A stretch of 64,000 bases of DNA. Origin: Hathewaya proteolytica DSM 3090. Its GTDB lineage: Bacteria > Bacillota > Clostridia > Clostridiales > Clostridiaceae. Location: the NCBI RefSeq assembly GCF_900142225.1, contig NZ_FRAD01000003.1:1-64000 (forward strand). Direction: 5' to 3'. A program made the position numbers and the translations under genes. The notes under the pieces were generated by a model. It was given only the letters and a program-made list of their open reading frames with translations, did not search any database and was not told the origin of the DNA. Below, one piece after another: positions 32,200 through 41,500 of the stretch (its first letter is position 1; every line of letters starts with the position of its first letter).

Positions 32200-34119
32200 T
32201 TATATATCTAGTAGTTCCTTTGTGCTTATAGATATTCTCTTCTTTTCTTTATTTACATCCATAACTTTCACTTTAATGCTTTCATTGATAGTCAAAGCAT
32301 TTTCAACTTTCTCTACTCTATTGTGGCTTATCTGAGATATGTGAAGCAAGGCTTCTACTCCAGGCTCTAACTCTACAAATGCCCCAAAGGATGCAAATCT
32401 TATGACCTTTCCAAGAACTATGGAGCCTATAGGATATTTTTCTTCAATCTTTGCCCATGGGTTGTCAATAAGCTTCTTTAAGCTAAGGGAAAGTTTATTT
32501 GTTTCTTTATTGCAATCCAGAACATATACTTGTATTTTATCGCCAACCTTCAATACTGACTTCACAGAGTTTACCTTTGACCAAGAAAGTTCAGAGATAT
32601 GAAGCAAACCATCTATGCCATTTACATCTACGAAAGCTCCAAAATCGTTTATTCTTCTTACTACGCCTTCTACAACGGTATTAGGTTTTATATGTTGCCA
32701 TGCTTTTTCTACAATTTGATTTTTCTCTTCTAGAAGAACAGCTTTTCTAGATACAATAATTTTTGTATCGTTTCTAACTTTTTTATACTCTTCTATATAA
32801 ACATCCACGTTTTGGCCAATTAACTCTTTTACATCATCGTATATATTGAGTTTTGCAAGAGAGGCAGGCATGAATAGTTTTATTCCCTTGAAATTGCATA
32901 TAAAACCACCTTTTACTTCTTCTTTTACCAATACATTTATTTTGGTTTTATTTTCACTGGCACTTTTTAGTGTTTCGTATCCTTCTTGTCTTTCCAATTC
33001 TTTTGTAGATAAAACTACATTTCCATGGGAATCTTTTAATTTGATCACTTTGCAAGTAATTATGTCACCTATATTAAATATGGTGGTTAAATCTGCATCA
33101 CTGTCAGATGTAACTTCAGATAGAGGAAGAACACCGTCACTTTTATAGTTTAAATCTATAAAGGCTTCTTTTTTCTGAACTGATATAATTTCACCCTTTA
33201 TTATTTTTCCTGTTTTTATATCTAGATGGTTTTCATCCATGTACTTTAATTGCTCATTCATTAAATTATCCTGTTCATTGAAATTTTGCATTTTAGTAAT
33301 GACCTCCTCAATAGCCCAGCTAGGTGTTGAAGCACCTGCCGTTATACCTATTTTCTTTATATTATCTGATTTTAACCAATCAGGTATTTCTAAATAATTT
33401 TCGATGTGAATAGTCTTTTCACAGTTTTTTTTGCAGATTTCAAAAAGTTTGTTAGTATTTGAACTATTTTTCCCACCTATTACAATCATAGCATCTACTT
33501 GTTTTGAAATATCATAGGCAGATTTCTGTCTAAGACTAGTGGCTTTACATATGGTGTTTATAGCCATGTGATCAATGTTTAGACTTTTAACTTTCTCAAC
33601 CACCTTATTATAGTTTTCTACCTTTTCCGTTGTTTGAGATACAATACACACCCGTCCATTGAAAGTGTCTATTTCTGATCCATCTTTAGTTATCAAAGCA
33701 CTGTCTCCACAAAAACCATTTATGCCTTGAACTTCTGGATGCTCTGAATCCCCTACAATGATTATATTATATCCTTCTTTATGATATAATTCCACTTTTT
33801 TTTGAATTTTAACTACATAAGGGCATGTGGCATCTATTATTTGAACCCCAGATTTTATTAGTTTATGCATTATCTTTGGAGTTATTCCGTGGGAACGTAT
33901 TATAACTATATCATCTTTACTGCAGTTATCAATTTGTGAAATATCTATGCTCACAATATTTTTTTCTTTTAACCTTTGAACCACATCTCCATTGTGAATT
34001 AAAGGCCCTAAAGTATATATATTTCCATTATTATTATTTATACACTGAAGAGCTATATTTACTGCTCGTTTTACTCCAAAACAAAAACCTGCTTCCTTGG
34101 CTAAAATAACTTCTTTCAT
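32200..34119 (-). CDS. ispH: Bifunctional HMBPP reductase (IspH) - ribosomal protein S1
   Basis: 639 residues. Residues 1-280 are IspH/LytB, the Fe-S enzyme for the last step of the MEP isoprenoid pathway: AGFCFGVKRAV near 11, ATCPYV near 97, and TICKATSLRQ near 190 give the three cysteine ligands. From about 300 to the end there are four S1 RNA-binding domains; the last two are canonical (VVRRINDFGAFVDVNGIDGLLHIS and VIRFASFGAFVELEPGVEALLHIS). This fusion is a known clostridial arrangement. ATG follows AGGAGAATATAATTC, and the gene is three bases downstream of cmk. Confidence 0.96.
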   Translation of the reverse strand: MKEVILAKEAGFCFGVKRAVNIALQCINNNNGNIYTLGPLIHNGDVVQRLKEKNIVSIDISQIDNCSKDDIVIIRSHGITPKIMHKLIKSGVQIIDATCPYVVKIQKKVELYHKEGYNIIIVGDSEHPEVQGINGFCGDSALITKDGSEIDTFNGRVCIVSQTTEKVENYNKVVEKVKSLNIDHMAINTICKATSLRQKSAYDISKQVDAMIVIGGKNSSNTNKLFEICKKNCEKTIHIENYLEIPDWLKSDNIKKIGITAGASTPSWAIEEVITKMQNFNEQDNLMNEQLKYMDENHLDIKTGKIIKGEIISVQKKEAFIDLNYKSDGVLPLSEVTSDSDADLTTIFNIGDIITCKVIKLKDSHGNVVLSTKELERQEGYETLKSASENKTKINVLVKEEVKGGFICNFKGIKLFMPASLAKLNIYDDVKELIGQNVDVYIEEYKKVRNDTKIIVSRKAVLLEEKNQIVEKAWQHIKPNTVVEGVVRRINDFGAFVDVNGIDGLLHISELSWSKVNSVKSVLKVGDKIQVYVLDCNKETNKLSLSLKKLIDNPWAKIEEKYPIGSIVLGKVIRFASFGAFVELEPGVEALLHISQISHNRVEKVENALTINESIKVKVMDVNKEKKRISISTKELLDI

Positions 34120-34122
34120 GAA

Positions 34123-34779
34123 TTATATTCTCCTATTACGTATATATTCCATCATTTTATCTACTACTTCTTCTAAAGTCATATCTGTAGAATCAATTTC
34201 TATGGCATCTTCTGCTTTTCTCAAAGGATCAATTTCTCTAGTAGAATCATAATTATCCCTTTTAATAATATCCTTTAGAATTTCTTCATAAGTAACAGAT
34301 GTATCACCTCTAATTATAAGCTCTTTGTATCTTCTTTCTGCTCTTTTTTCAGGAGTAGCAGTTAAGAAAAACTTACAATTAGATTCCTTTAAAACCACAG
34401 TTCCAATATCTCGACCATCCATGACAACATTTACGGTTTTCGCCATGTTGCGCTGAAGTTTTACAAGTTCTTCACGGACTATTTTTTGTGCAGCATACTT
34501 AGACACATTTCTACTTATATATGGTGTCCCAAGTTCATCTTGGATATTCTTGCCGTTGAGAAACAAATCATCATCTATGAATTCAATATTCATGGATGCG
34601 ATGATATTTCTTATTTCCTCATTATTATTGTCTTCTATACTATTTTTAAGAGCTAAATATGTTACAGCTCTGTACATCGCTCCTGTATTAATATATACGT
34701 ATTCAAGCTTTTTTGCCAACATTTTGGCTATGGTGCTTTTGCCTGCTCCTGCTGGTCCATCTATAGCTATACTGTTCAT
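34123..34779 (-). CDS. cmk: Cytidylate kinase
   Basis: 218 residues from the ATG at 34779, eight bases after AAGGG; upstream ATGs overlap that site. The P-loop GPAGAGKST is at 8-16, followed by INTGAMYRAVTY, VMDGRDIGTVVL near 125 (substrate binding) and AERRYKEL in the lid. It phosphorylates CMP and dCMP. The cmk to rpsA neighbourhood is conserved widely in bacteria, here with ispH fused to rpsA. Confidence 0.96.
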   Translation of the reverse strand: MNSIAIDGPAGAGKSTIAKMLAKKLEYVYINTGAMYRAVTYLALKNSIEDNNNEEIRNIIASMNIEFIDDDLFLNGKNIQDELGTPYISRNVSKYAAQKIVREELVKLQRNMAKTVNVVMDGRDIGTVVLKESNCKFFLTATPEKRAERRYKELIIRGDTSVTYEEILKDIIKRDNYDSTREIDPLRKAEDAIEIDSTDMTLEEVVDKMMEYIRNRRI

Positions 34780-34815
34780 TTTCATCACCCTTTTTCATTT
34801 ATTACTGTTGCGAGT

Positions 34816-36042
34816 TTATTTTACTTTTTCCCCTGCAAGGAATCCTGTAGAAAAAGCTATTTGAAGGTTAAATCCTCCGGTATAGCCATGGGTATCTAGG
34901 ATTTCACCTGCAAAATAAAGATTATCCATAAATTTAGATTTCATTGTGGATGGATCTATTTCTTTTGTATCTACTCCACCACTAGTTATTATTGCTTCAG
35001 CTATTGGTCTATAATTTACTATAGTAAGGGGAAATCCCTTTAAAATTTCAACAAGCTTTTTTCTCTCTTCTTTTGTAATACTATTTATTTTCTTATCCTC
35101 TGGAATTCCAGTTAAATATATGACTCTATCAATTAACTTACTTGGCAAGAGTTCATTTAAAGAGTTTTTAAAATCTTTGTTTATGAACTTTTTGAAGTCT
35201 CTTTGTATCCTAAGATCTAATTCATCATAACTTAAAGCTGGTTTAAGATCTATATAGGCATTAAGTCCTTTCTTCACTGTAGATAAGGGAATCCTCGCAC
35301 TTCCACTTAAAACTATGGGTCCCGATATACCATAATGAGTAAATAGCATTTCTCCAAAATCCTGAAATAGAATTTTACCATTTTGCTTTAATGTCAGGGT
35401 AACATTTTTAAGTGAAATACCTTGAAGGCTATCTATCCATTCTTCACTGCAAACCATAGGAATAAGAGAAGGAACAGCGTCTACCACATTATGATTGCAT
35501 TTTTTTGCAAAAATATAGCCATCACCTGTAGAGCCAGTCTGAGGATATGAGGCTCCTCCTGTAGCTATAATAAAGCTGTCTGCCTTTAGAATTTCACCGC
35601 TGGACATCTTTATTCCTAGCACTTTGCTATCCCTTATTATCATTTCAGAAACACGTGAATTTAATAACACATTAACATGTTTTTCGCGCAATTTTGTTTC
35701 TAAAGCTTTTATTATATCAGAAGATTTATCACTACAAGGGAAAACTCTTTCCCCTCTTTCCACTTTCAACTTAACTCCTGAACTCTCAAAAAAATTCTTA
35801 ACATCCTCATTGGTAAAGGAATAAAATGCACTGTAAAGAAAGTGTGGATTTTTAGGGATATTGTCAAAAAAACTTCCTATATCTGCATTGTTTGTTACAT
35901 TACATCTACCTTTACCCGTTATATAAAGCTTTTTTCCAAGTTTCTCATTTTGTTCAATTAGGGTCACCCTATGATTTTCGCTAGCTTTTATAGCAGCCAT
36001 AATCCCTGCTGGGCCGCCACCAATGATAATTATATTACTCAA
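34816..36042 (-). CDS. HI0933/BaiN-like flavoprotein oxidoreductase
   Basis: 408 residues from the TTG at 36042 behind GAGGTG. The FAD-binding GGGPAGIMAAIKAS is at the N-terminus, LGKKLYITGKGRCNVTNN near 40 and GGASYPQTGSTGDGY near 160, with GFNLQIAFSTGFLAG at the end. These are the signatures of the HI0933/YhiN family. One gut member, BaiN, reduces bile-acid intermediates, but most are uncharacterised, so no substrate is assigned. It is 36 bases upstream of cmk in the same direction. Confidence 0.9.
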   Translation of the reverse strand: MSNIIIIGGGPAGIMAAIKASENHRVTLIEQNEKLGKKLYITGKGRCNVTNNADIGSFFDNIPKNPHFLYSAFYSFTNEDVKNFFESSGVKLKVERGERVFPCSDKSSDIIKALETKLREKHVNVLLNSRVSEMIIRDSKVLGIKMSSGEILKADSFIIATGGASYPQTGSTGDGYIFAKKCNHNVVDAVPSLIPMVCSEEWIDSLQGISLKNVTLTLKQNGKILFQDFGEMLFTHYGISGPIVLSGSARIPLSTVKKGLNAYIDLKPALSYDELDLRIQRDFKKFINKDFKNSLNELLPSKLIDRVIYLTGIPEDKKINSITKEERKKLVEILKGFPLTIVNYRPIAEAIITSGGVDTKEIDPSTMKSKFMDNLYFAGEILDTHGYTGGFNLQIAFSTGFLAGEKVK

Positions 36043-36123
36043 ATAATACACCTCATTTAAATCAATTATTTATTTTTTGAAGTAAATACTCCTACTATGG
36101 AAGCTCAAAAGTCTTCCTATATT

Positions 36124-36157
36124 ACAAAAAAATCAAGTAAGATGTTATCTTACTTGA
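36124..36157 (-). terminator. Terminator of rpiR-type gene
   Basis: TCAAGTAAGAT (36133-36143) pairs with ATCTTACTTGA (36147-36157), and a T run follows on the minus strand. Confidence 0.92.
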
Positions 36158-36164
36158 ATAGCTA

Positions 36165-37037
36165 TTATTTTTTTTCCGTTTTTTCTGAATAAACACCGTA
36201 GTCCTGCCAGATTTCCTCAAGAGAAGAAAAGGTATTTGAAATTTTTTCTTTTTCTCTCAATCCCACGGCTATAATAAGTGCATTTATGACACTGAGTGGG
36301 GCTACAAGTGAATCTACGAAAGATGCCATATTGCTTTGAGCTATAAGAGTATAGTCTGCTTTTACAGCCAATGGGGAAAGGAGGCTATCTGTCAAAGCCA
36401 CAACCCTTGCATTCCTACTTTTGGCAAAGGCAAGTACATCTATGGTCCTCATAGCATATCTTGGGAAACCAATTCCTATTACTAAATCATTTTCAGATAT
36501 ATTTATCATCTGCTCGAATATATCGCTGACACCGTAGTTTACAATATGCACGTTATCTAAAATTAGATTCAAGTAAAAACCTAAGAATTCAGCCATTGCA
36601 CTAGAACTTCTAAGCCCTATTATATATATTCTTTTTGCCTTAAAAAGATTGTCCACAACCGTTTCAAAGGTCTTGTGGTTTATCTTTTCTAAAGTGGCTC
36701 TTATGTTTTCCATATCGGATTTTAACACGCCTTTAAGAGCATTTTCTTCAGAGATATATTGGTTAGATAGCTCTATTCTTTGCACTGTAGTCAATTTGTT
36801 TTTTATCATTTCTTGCAGTGATTTCTGCAATTCTGGATATCCTGAGTAACCTAGTTCGTTAGAAAACCTAACAACAGTTGATTCACTGACACCTACACTA
36901 TCACCCAATTTTGCTGCAGTCATAAAGGCTGCTTTATCGTAATGTTTTAATATAAATTCTGCTATTAATTTCTGTCCCTTACTTAATCGAGGGAATTTTA
37001 CCTGTATAATTTTCATTAAATCTTTACTTTCTTCCAT
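36165..37037 (-). CDS. MurR/RpiR family transcriptional regulator
   Basis: 290 residues. The N-terminal HTH_6 domain (about 1-80) has FPRLSKGQKLIAEFILKHYD and AAKLGDSVGVSESTVVRFSNELGYSGYPELQKSL. The C-terminal SIS sugar-phosphate-binding domain (about 125-260) has IIGLRSSSAMAEFLGFYL and DLVIGIGFPRYAMRT. Such regulators respond to amino sugar or other sugar phosphates. No sugar genes adjoin it, so its target is unknown. ATG follows TTAGGAGCTGAATAG. A terminator follows directly. Confidence 0.93.
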   Translation of the reverse strand: MEESKDLMKIIQVKFPRLSKGQKLIAEFILKHYDKAAFMTAAKLGDSVGVSESTVVRFSNELGYSGYPELQKSLQEMIKNKLTTVQRIELSNQYISEENALKGVLKSDMENIRATLEKINHKTFETVVDNLFKAKRIYIIGLRSSSAMAEFLGFYLNLILDNVHIVNYGVSDIFEQMINISENDLVIGIGFPRYAMRTIDVLAFAKSRNARVVALTDSLLSPLAVKADYTLIAQSNMASFVDSLVAPLSVINALIIAVGLREKEKISNTFSSLEEIWQDYGVYSEKTEKK

Positions 37038-37108
37038 CTATTCAGCTCCTAACTAGCAAATTTACCTCTATATATACTACCACTAACAAAAAAATATATC
37101 AATGAGTT

Positions 37109-37654
37109 TTACTTTTTTTCTATAATATATAGTATAGGGGAATCTTCTTTTCTATTTATGTATCTATGGCTCATGACTCCAAAGGTCTTTTTATTTATCT
37201 TTTTAAGAAAATCCTCTAAATATAAATTTTCTCTTTTTCCTTCTTCGTGACCTAGGTATGAGCATATAAGTATAAACCCTTTACTTGCTATGAGATTTAA
37301 GGCGCTTTTTAGACTAGAAATAGTGCTTTCAGCTGTGGTGGTGATTACCTTATTGTCCCCTGGTAGGTACCCCAAGTTGTATACTATGCAATCCACTTTG
37401 GGCTCAGTTATGTATTTCATAATATTTTCATTGGAATCATATATAAGAATCACATTTTCAGGCTTTTTGCTAGTGTAGCTATCAATAGCATTTTTTTGTA
37501 TATCAAAGCTATAAACTTTTTTAAAGTGAGAACTGAGGAAATCCGTATCAAGACCATTTCCTAAAGTGCAGTCCACAGCAATTCTAGGAAACTTCACATA
37601 GGATTTTATTATATTGTGGCTCATCATACTGACATTGTTTACATATTCAAACAT
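37109..37654 (-). CDS. Class I SAM-dependent methyltransferase, YtqB/rRNA-methylase family
   Basis: 181 residues. The SAM-binding motif I is AVDCTLGNGLDTDFL near 27, and motif IV is YNLGYLPGDNK near 93, typical of PF06962 (putative rRNA methylase). The C-terminal MSHRYINRKEDSPILYIIEKK is also family-like. Relatives methylate tRNA or rRNA nucleotides; one (TrmM-type) methylates the anticodon wobble uridine derivative. The exact target here is not determined. It lies eight bases after rluB and is likely cotranscribed. Confidence 0.87.
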   Translation of the reverse strand: MFEYVNNVSMMSHNIIKSYVKFPRIAVDCTLGNGLDTDFLSSHFKKVYSFDIQKNAIDSYTSKKPENVILIYDSNENIMKYITEPKVDCIVYNLGYLPGDNKVITTTAESTISSLKSALNLIASKGFILICSYLGHEEGKRENLYLEDFLKKINKKTFGVMSHRYINRKEDSPILYIIEKK

Positions 37655-37662
37655 AATATCAC

Positions 37663-38370
37663 CTACAAATTATTTAAATATTTTATTTCACCTTTTGTTA
37701 GTTCTCGGTATCCACCACAGGGTAAATCTCCTAAGGATAATGTTCCAATTTGAACTCTCTTAAGCGACAACACTTCATGATTTATTTTCTCAAACATCCT
37801 TCGTATTTGTCTGTTTTTACCCTCGTGGATCATAACCTTCACCAAAGATTCATTGCTTTTTTCACTTAATACTTCTATACTAGCTGGTGCAGTGATGTAT
37901 CCTCCAATATCTATACCAGTTTTAAATTTATTTTTTTCAGTTTCACTTAGTTTACCCCGAATACTTGCAATATATGTCTTATTTATTTGAACTCTAGGGT
38001 GCATTATTCTATTATAGATATCCCCATCATTTGTAAGTAAAAGTAAACCAGAAGTCATATAATCTAATCTCCCTATGGGAAATATTCTTTCTTTACAATT
38101 GATTATTTCTACCACTGTTTTTCTTCCTCTATCATCCTTTACCGTAGTAACACACTTTAAAGGCTTATTTAACATATAATAAACTTTCTTTTTTTCAGGG
38201 TTTATCAGTTGGTTATCAAACATAACCTCGTCTATATTTGGGTTAATTTTTACACCTAATTCTTTAACAATTTCCGAATTAATTCTTACCCTACCTTGAA
38301 GGATATATTCTTCGCACTTCCTTCTAGAACCAATTCCGCAGGATGCCATATATTTTTGCAATCTTTCCAT
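37663..38370 (-). CDS. rluB: 23S rRNA pseudouridine synthase, RluB family
   Basis: 235 residues. An N-terminal S4 RNA-binding domain (LQKYMASCGIGSRRKCEEYI) precedes the RsuA/RluB catalytic domain with GRLDYMTSGLLLLTNDGD near 98 containing the catalytic Asp. KNRQIRRMFEKINHEVLSLKR near 183 completes the family signature. It isomerises a uridine in the large-subunit peptidyl transferase region (U2605 in E. coli). ATG follows ATAGGTGAGTGT. Confidence 0.92.
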   Translation of the reverse strand: MERLQKYMASCGIGSRRKCEEYILQGRVRINSEIVKELGVKINPNIDEVMFDNQLINPEKKKVYYMLNKPLKCVTTVKDDRGRKTVVEIINCKERIFPIGRLDYMTSGLLLLTNDGDIYNRIMHPRVQINKTYIASIRGKLSETEKNKFKTGIDIGGYITAPASIEVLSEKSNESLVKVMIHEGKNRQIRRMFEKINHEVLSLKRVQIGTLSLGDLPCGGYRELTKGEIKYLNNL

Positions 38371-38504
38371 ACACTCACCTATTATCTCTTGTTATTTTCT
38401 ATGATTAATTCCTATATGTATATCTTATTAACTTATATTATATCACAAAATAATGCAATGGAAGGAATATGAATTGACTTACTTTGCATTTAAAGCCTAT
38501 GTAA

Positions 38505-38537
38505 AGAAAAAAAATCCTTTAAAAAGGATTTTTTTCT
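38505..38537 (-). terminator. Terminator of rny
   Basis: On the minus strand AAAAAATCCTTTTTAAAGGATTTTTTTTC immediately after the rny stop: a stem AAATCCTT/AAGGATTT with a long T run. Confidence 0.9.
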
Positions 38538-38539
38538 CT

Positions 38540-40090
38540 TTATTTTGCGTATTCTACAGCTCTTGTTTCTCTTATTACATTGACTTTAATTTGTCCTGGA
38601 TATTCTAATTCGTTTTCAATTCTTTTTATGATACTTCTTGCCATCTCTACAGAAGCTACATCATCCACTTCATCAGGCTTTACCATTATTCTAATCTCAC
38701 GTCCAGCTTGAATAGCATAACATTTGTCTACGCCGTCATAAGATGTGGCTATTTCTTCTAATTTATCAAGCCTTCTTATGTAAGCTTCTAATGTTTCTCT
38801 TCTCGCACCAGGTCTAGCAGCTGATATAGCATCTGCAGCTTGAACAAGGATAGCCTCTATACTCTGTGGCTCCATATCTCCATGGTGAGCAGCTATGGCG
38901 TTTACAACTATGTTAGATTCATGATACTTTTTTGCAACCTCTGCACCTATTGTAGCATGAGGTCCTTCTACTTCGTGATCCACAGCCTTACCTATGTCAT
39001 GAAGTAAACCTGCTCTTTTTGCAATGGTAGGATCTAAGCCCAATTCTGCAGCCATAGTTCCACAAAGGTATGCAACTTCAATAGAATGTTTAAGAACATT
39101 TTGACCGTAACTAGTTCTGAACTTTAGCCTTCCTAGTAGTTTTACTATTTCAGCATGAACTCCGTGTACACCAGTTTCAAAAGTTGCTTGTTCTCCTTCT
39201 TCGCGAATAATGTTATCCACTTCTTTTTTTGCTTTTTCAACCATTTCCTCTATACGAGCTGGGTGGATTCTTCCATCCACTATAAGCTTTTCTAGAGCAA
39301 TTCTTGCTACTTCTCTCCTAATTGGATCGTGACCAGATAAAATAACTGCTTCTGGAGTATCATCAATAATTAAATCGATACCTGTAAGGGTTTCTAAAGT
39401 TCTTATGTTTCTACCCTCACGACCAATTATTCTACCTTTCATCTCATCATTTGGTAGAGGAACAACATTTACAGTTGATTCGGCAACATGGTCTGCAGCA
39501 CATCTTTGAATAGCACAAGTTATAATTTCACGGGCTTTTTTATCAGCTTCTTCTTTTGCTCTCGTTTCAACATCTTTAATCATAATAGCAGTTTCGTGAG
39601 TTATTTCTTTTCTCACTTCATCAAGAAGAATCTGTTTTGCCTCCTCACAATTCAAATTAGATATTCTTTCTAATTCTTTTTTTTGTTCATCATGAATTCG
39701 CTTTGCTTCAGTTTCAAGTTTTTCGATGTCTTGCTGCTTAGAATTGAGAGATTCCTCTTTCTTTTCTAGTGCTTCAGTTTTCTTATCCAATAGTTCTTCA
39801 CGTTGGATATTACGTCTTTCTAGCCTTTGGATTTCGTTTCTTCTTTCTCGTGATTCTTTTTCAAAATCAGAACGAAGTTTGTGAACTTCCTCTTTTGCTT
39901 CTAATAGTGCTTCTTTTTTGATTGACTCTGCGTCTTTTTTGGATTTTTCAATAATTGAGGTAGCTTCTTCTAGGGATCTACTGACATTTGCTTCGGATTT
40001 ATTCTTTAACACATAAGTCAGTACAAAAGCTATTAATGCAATACATACAACTATACCACATACAATTAAAATTATTTGCATTAAATCCAT
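38540..40090 (-). CDS. rny: Ribonuclease Y
   Basis: 516 residues. An N-terminal membrane helix (about 5-27) anchors it. A long coiled coil (about 30-200) leads to the KH RNA-binding domain (GRIIGREGRNIRTLETLTG near 220) and the HD domain with HDIGKAVDHEVEGPHA near 365, the metal-binding His-Asp pair. It initiates mRNA decay at the membrane as a 5'-monophosphate-preferring endonuclease. ATG follows AAAGGAGGTGTTGTT. A near-consensus promoter lies 110 bases upstream, so it is expressed independently of recA. Confidence 0.97.
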   Translation of the reverse strand: MDLMQIILIVCGIVVCIALIAFVLTYVLKNKSEANVSRSLEEATSIIEKSKKDAESIKKEALLEAKEEVHKLRSDFEKESRERRNEIQRLERRNIQREELLDKKTEALEKKEESLNSKQQDIEKLETEAKRIHDEQKKELERISNLNCEEAKQILLDEVRKEITHETAIMIKDVETRAKEEADKKAREIITCAIQRCAADHVAESTVNVVPLPNDEMKGRIIGREGRNIRTLETLTGIDLIIDDTPEAVILSGHDPIRREVARIALEKLIVDGRIHPARIEEMVEKAKKEVDNIIREEGEQATFETGVHGVHAEIVKLLGRLKFRTSYGQNVLKHSIEVAYLCGTMAAELGLDPTIAKRAGLLHDIGKAVDHEVEGPHATIGAEVAKKYHESNIVVNAIAAHHGDMEPQSIEAILVQAADAISAARPGARRETLEAYIRRLDKLEEIATSYDGVDKCYAIQAGREIRIMVKPDEVDDVASVEMARSIIKRIENELEYPGQIKVNVIRETRAVEYAK

Positions 40091-40199
40091 AACAACACCT
40101 CCTTTAATTCAATAATAGCGCTTATCTTTAAAAGCTAGAAAAGGTGTTATATTTAAAAAATTGTAATACTTATTAATTTATACAACAGCATTTGTATTA

Positions 40200-40228
40200 A
40201 TTTTATATTAATTATTTTACTCTGTCAA
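40200..40228 (-). promoter_or_regulatory. rny: Near-consensus promoter of rny
   Basis: On the minus strand TTGACA (plus 40223-40228), a 17-base spacer and TAAAAT (plus 40200-40205). It sits just after the recA stop and no clear recA terminator intervenes. Confidence 0.8.
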
Positions 40229-40239
40229 GAGAATAACAA

Positions 40240-41358
40240 CTACTCTTTATCTTTCTTGCTTTGCTTAGTAGATTCTTTTCCGGTGTCTTTTGCAGCCGTT
40301 TTTGATGTTTCTTTGCCTGTATCAGTGTCTTTATTGTCGTCCGCTTTAACACTTTCTACTACTTCTCTAAGAGGCAATGAGAATTTTTCTCTTATTTTAT
40401 TTTCTATCTCAACCGCTATGTTAGGATTGTCTACTAGGAATTGTTTTGAATTTTCTCTTCCTTGGCCAAGCCTTGTTTCTCCATAATAAAACCATGCTCC
40501 ACTTTTTTGAACTATGCCATTGTCCACACCGGTATCTATGATATTTCCTTCAATGGAAATTCCCTTACCGTACATAATATCAAACTCTGCCACTTTAAAT
40601 GGAGGGGCAACTTTGTTTTTTACTAGCTTTACTTTTGTTCTATTTCCTAAGAAGTCCTCACCTTGTTTTATGGTGTCGGTTTTTCTAACATCCATCCTCA
40701 CCGACGAGTAGAATTTAAGAGCTCTACCTCCTGGAGTTGTTTCAGGGCTACCAAACATAACTCCTACCTTTTCACGAAGCTGGTTTATAAATACAGCAAT
40801 GGATTTTGACTTACTTATAGCACCAGCTAATTTTCTCAAAGCTTGGGACATAAGTCTTGCCTGCAATCCTACGTGAGCATCACCCATTTCTCCTTCAATT
40901 TCTGCTTTTGGAACCAGTGCAGCAACGGAGTCAATAACTATAACATCCACGGCGTTAGATCTTACAAGAGCTTCTGCAATTTCTAATCCCTGCTCTCCAT
41001 TATCAGGTTGAGACACTATTAAGTTGTCTATGTCTACTCCAAGGGATTTTGCATAAATTGGATCAAGGGCATGTTCAGCGTCTACAAAGGCAGCAATACC
41101 TCCATTTTTTTGTGCTTCAGCCACAATGTGAAGAGCTACAGTAGTTTTTCCTGAAGATTCAGGGCCGTATATTTCTATGATTCTTCCCTTTGGAACTCCT
41201 CCAGTGCCTAGGGCAATATCAAGACTTAAACATCCGGTAGATATTACATCTATATTTAACTGTGATTTTTCACCTAATTTCATTACAGCACCTTTGCCGA
41301 ATTGTTTTTCAATATGTTCTAATGCTGATTCTAAGGCTTTAATTTTCTCGTTGTTCAT
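40240..41358 (-). CDS. recA: Recombinase RecA
   Basis: 372 residues. Walker A GPESSGKTT is at 65-73, VFINQLREKVGVMFGSPETTPGGRALKFYSSVR (loop regions) at about 188-222, and Walker B-type VIVIDSVAAL near 138. It forms filaments on single-stranded DNA for recombination and the SOS response. The tail after about residue 340 is an unusual Lys/Asp/Thr-rich stretch with repeated DTGKE-type units. I found no clostridial LexA box in the 100 bases upstream. A TATAAT box lies near 41411-41416 on the minus strand; ATG follows AGGGGGAAATT. Confidence 0.98.
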   Translation of the reverse strand: MNNEKIKALESALEHIEKQFGKGAVMKLGEKSQLNIDVISTGCLSLDIALGTGGVPKGRIIEIYGPESSGKTTVALHIVAEAQKNGGIAAFVDAEHALDPIYAKSLGVDIDNLIVSQPDNGEQGLEIAEALVRSNAVDVIVIDSVAALVPKAEIEGEMGDAHVGLQARLMSQALRKLAGAISKSKSIAVFINQLREKVGVMFGSPETTPGGRALKFYSSVRMDVRKTDTIKQGEDFLGNRTKVKLVKNKVAPPFKVAEFDIMYGKGISIEGNIIDTGVDNGIVQKSGAWFYYGETRLGQGRENSKQFLVDNPNIAVEIENKIREKFSLPLREVVESVKADDNKDTDTGKETSKTAAKDTGKESTKQSKKDKE

Positions 41359-41458
41359 AATTTCCCCCTATTTGGGTTCAGCTCCTTTCAAATATATATT
41401 ACATTTTAATTATAACCCATATTTAAGTTAGTTAATACACTAAAATTAAATTTATCCA

Positions 41459-41483
41459 AGAAAAAAAGGCTATGGCAGCCTTT
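41459..41483 (-). terminator. Terminator of rimO-pgsA
   Basis: On the minus strand AAAAAGGCTGCCATAGCCTTTTTTT, just after the pgsA stop. Confidence 0.92.
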
Positions 41484-41500
41484 TTTGTCTTATTTAATGA

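Noticed and set aside
32200..34119. IspH-S1 fusion considered as novel
   Set aside because: This fusion is a known arrangement in clostridia and related firmicutes.
41359..41460. Search for a LexA/SOS box before recA
   Set aside because: No paired GAAC/GTTC sequence with suitable spacing was found.
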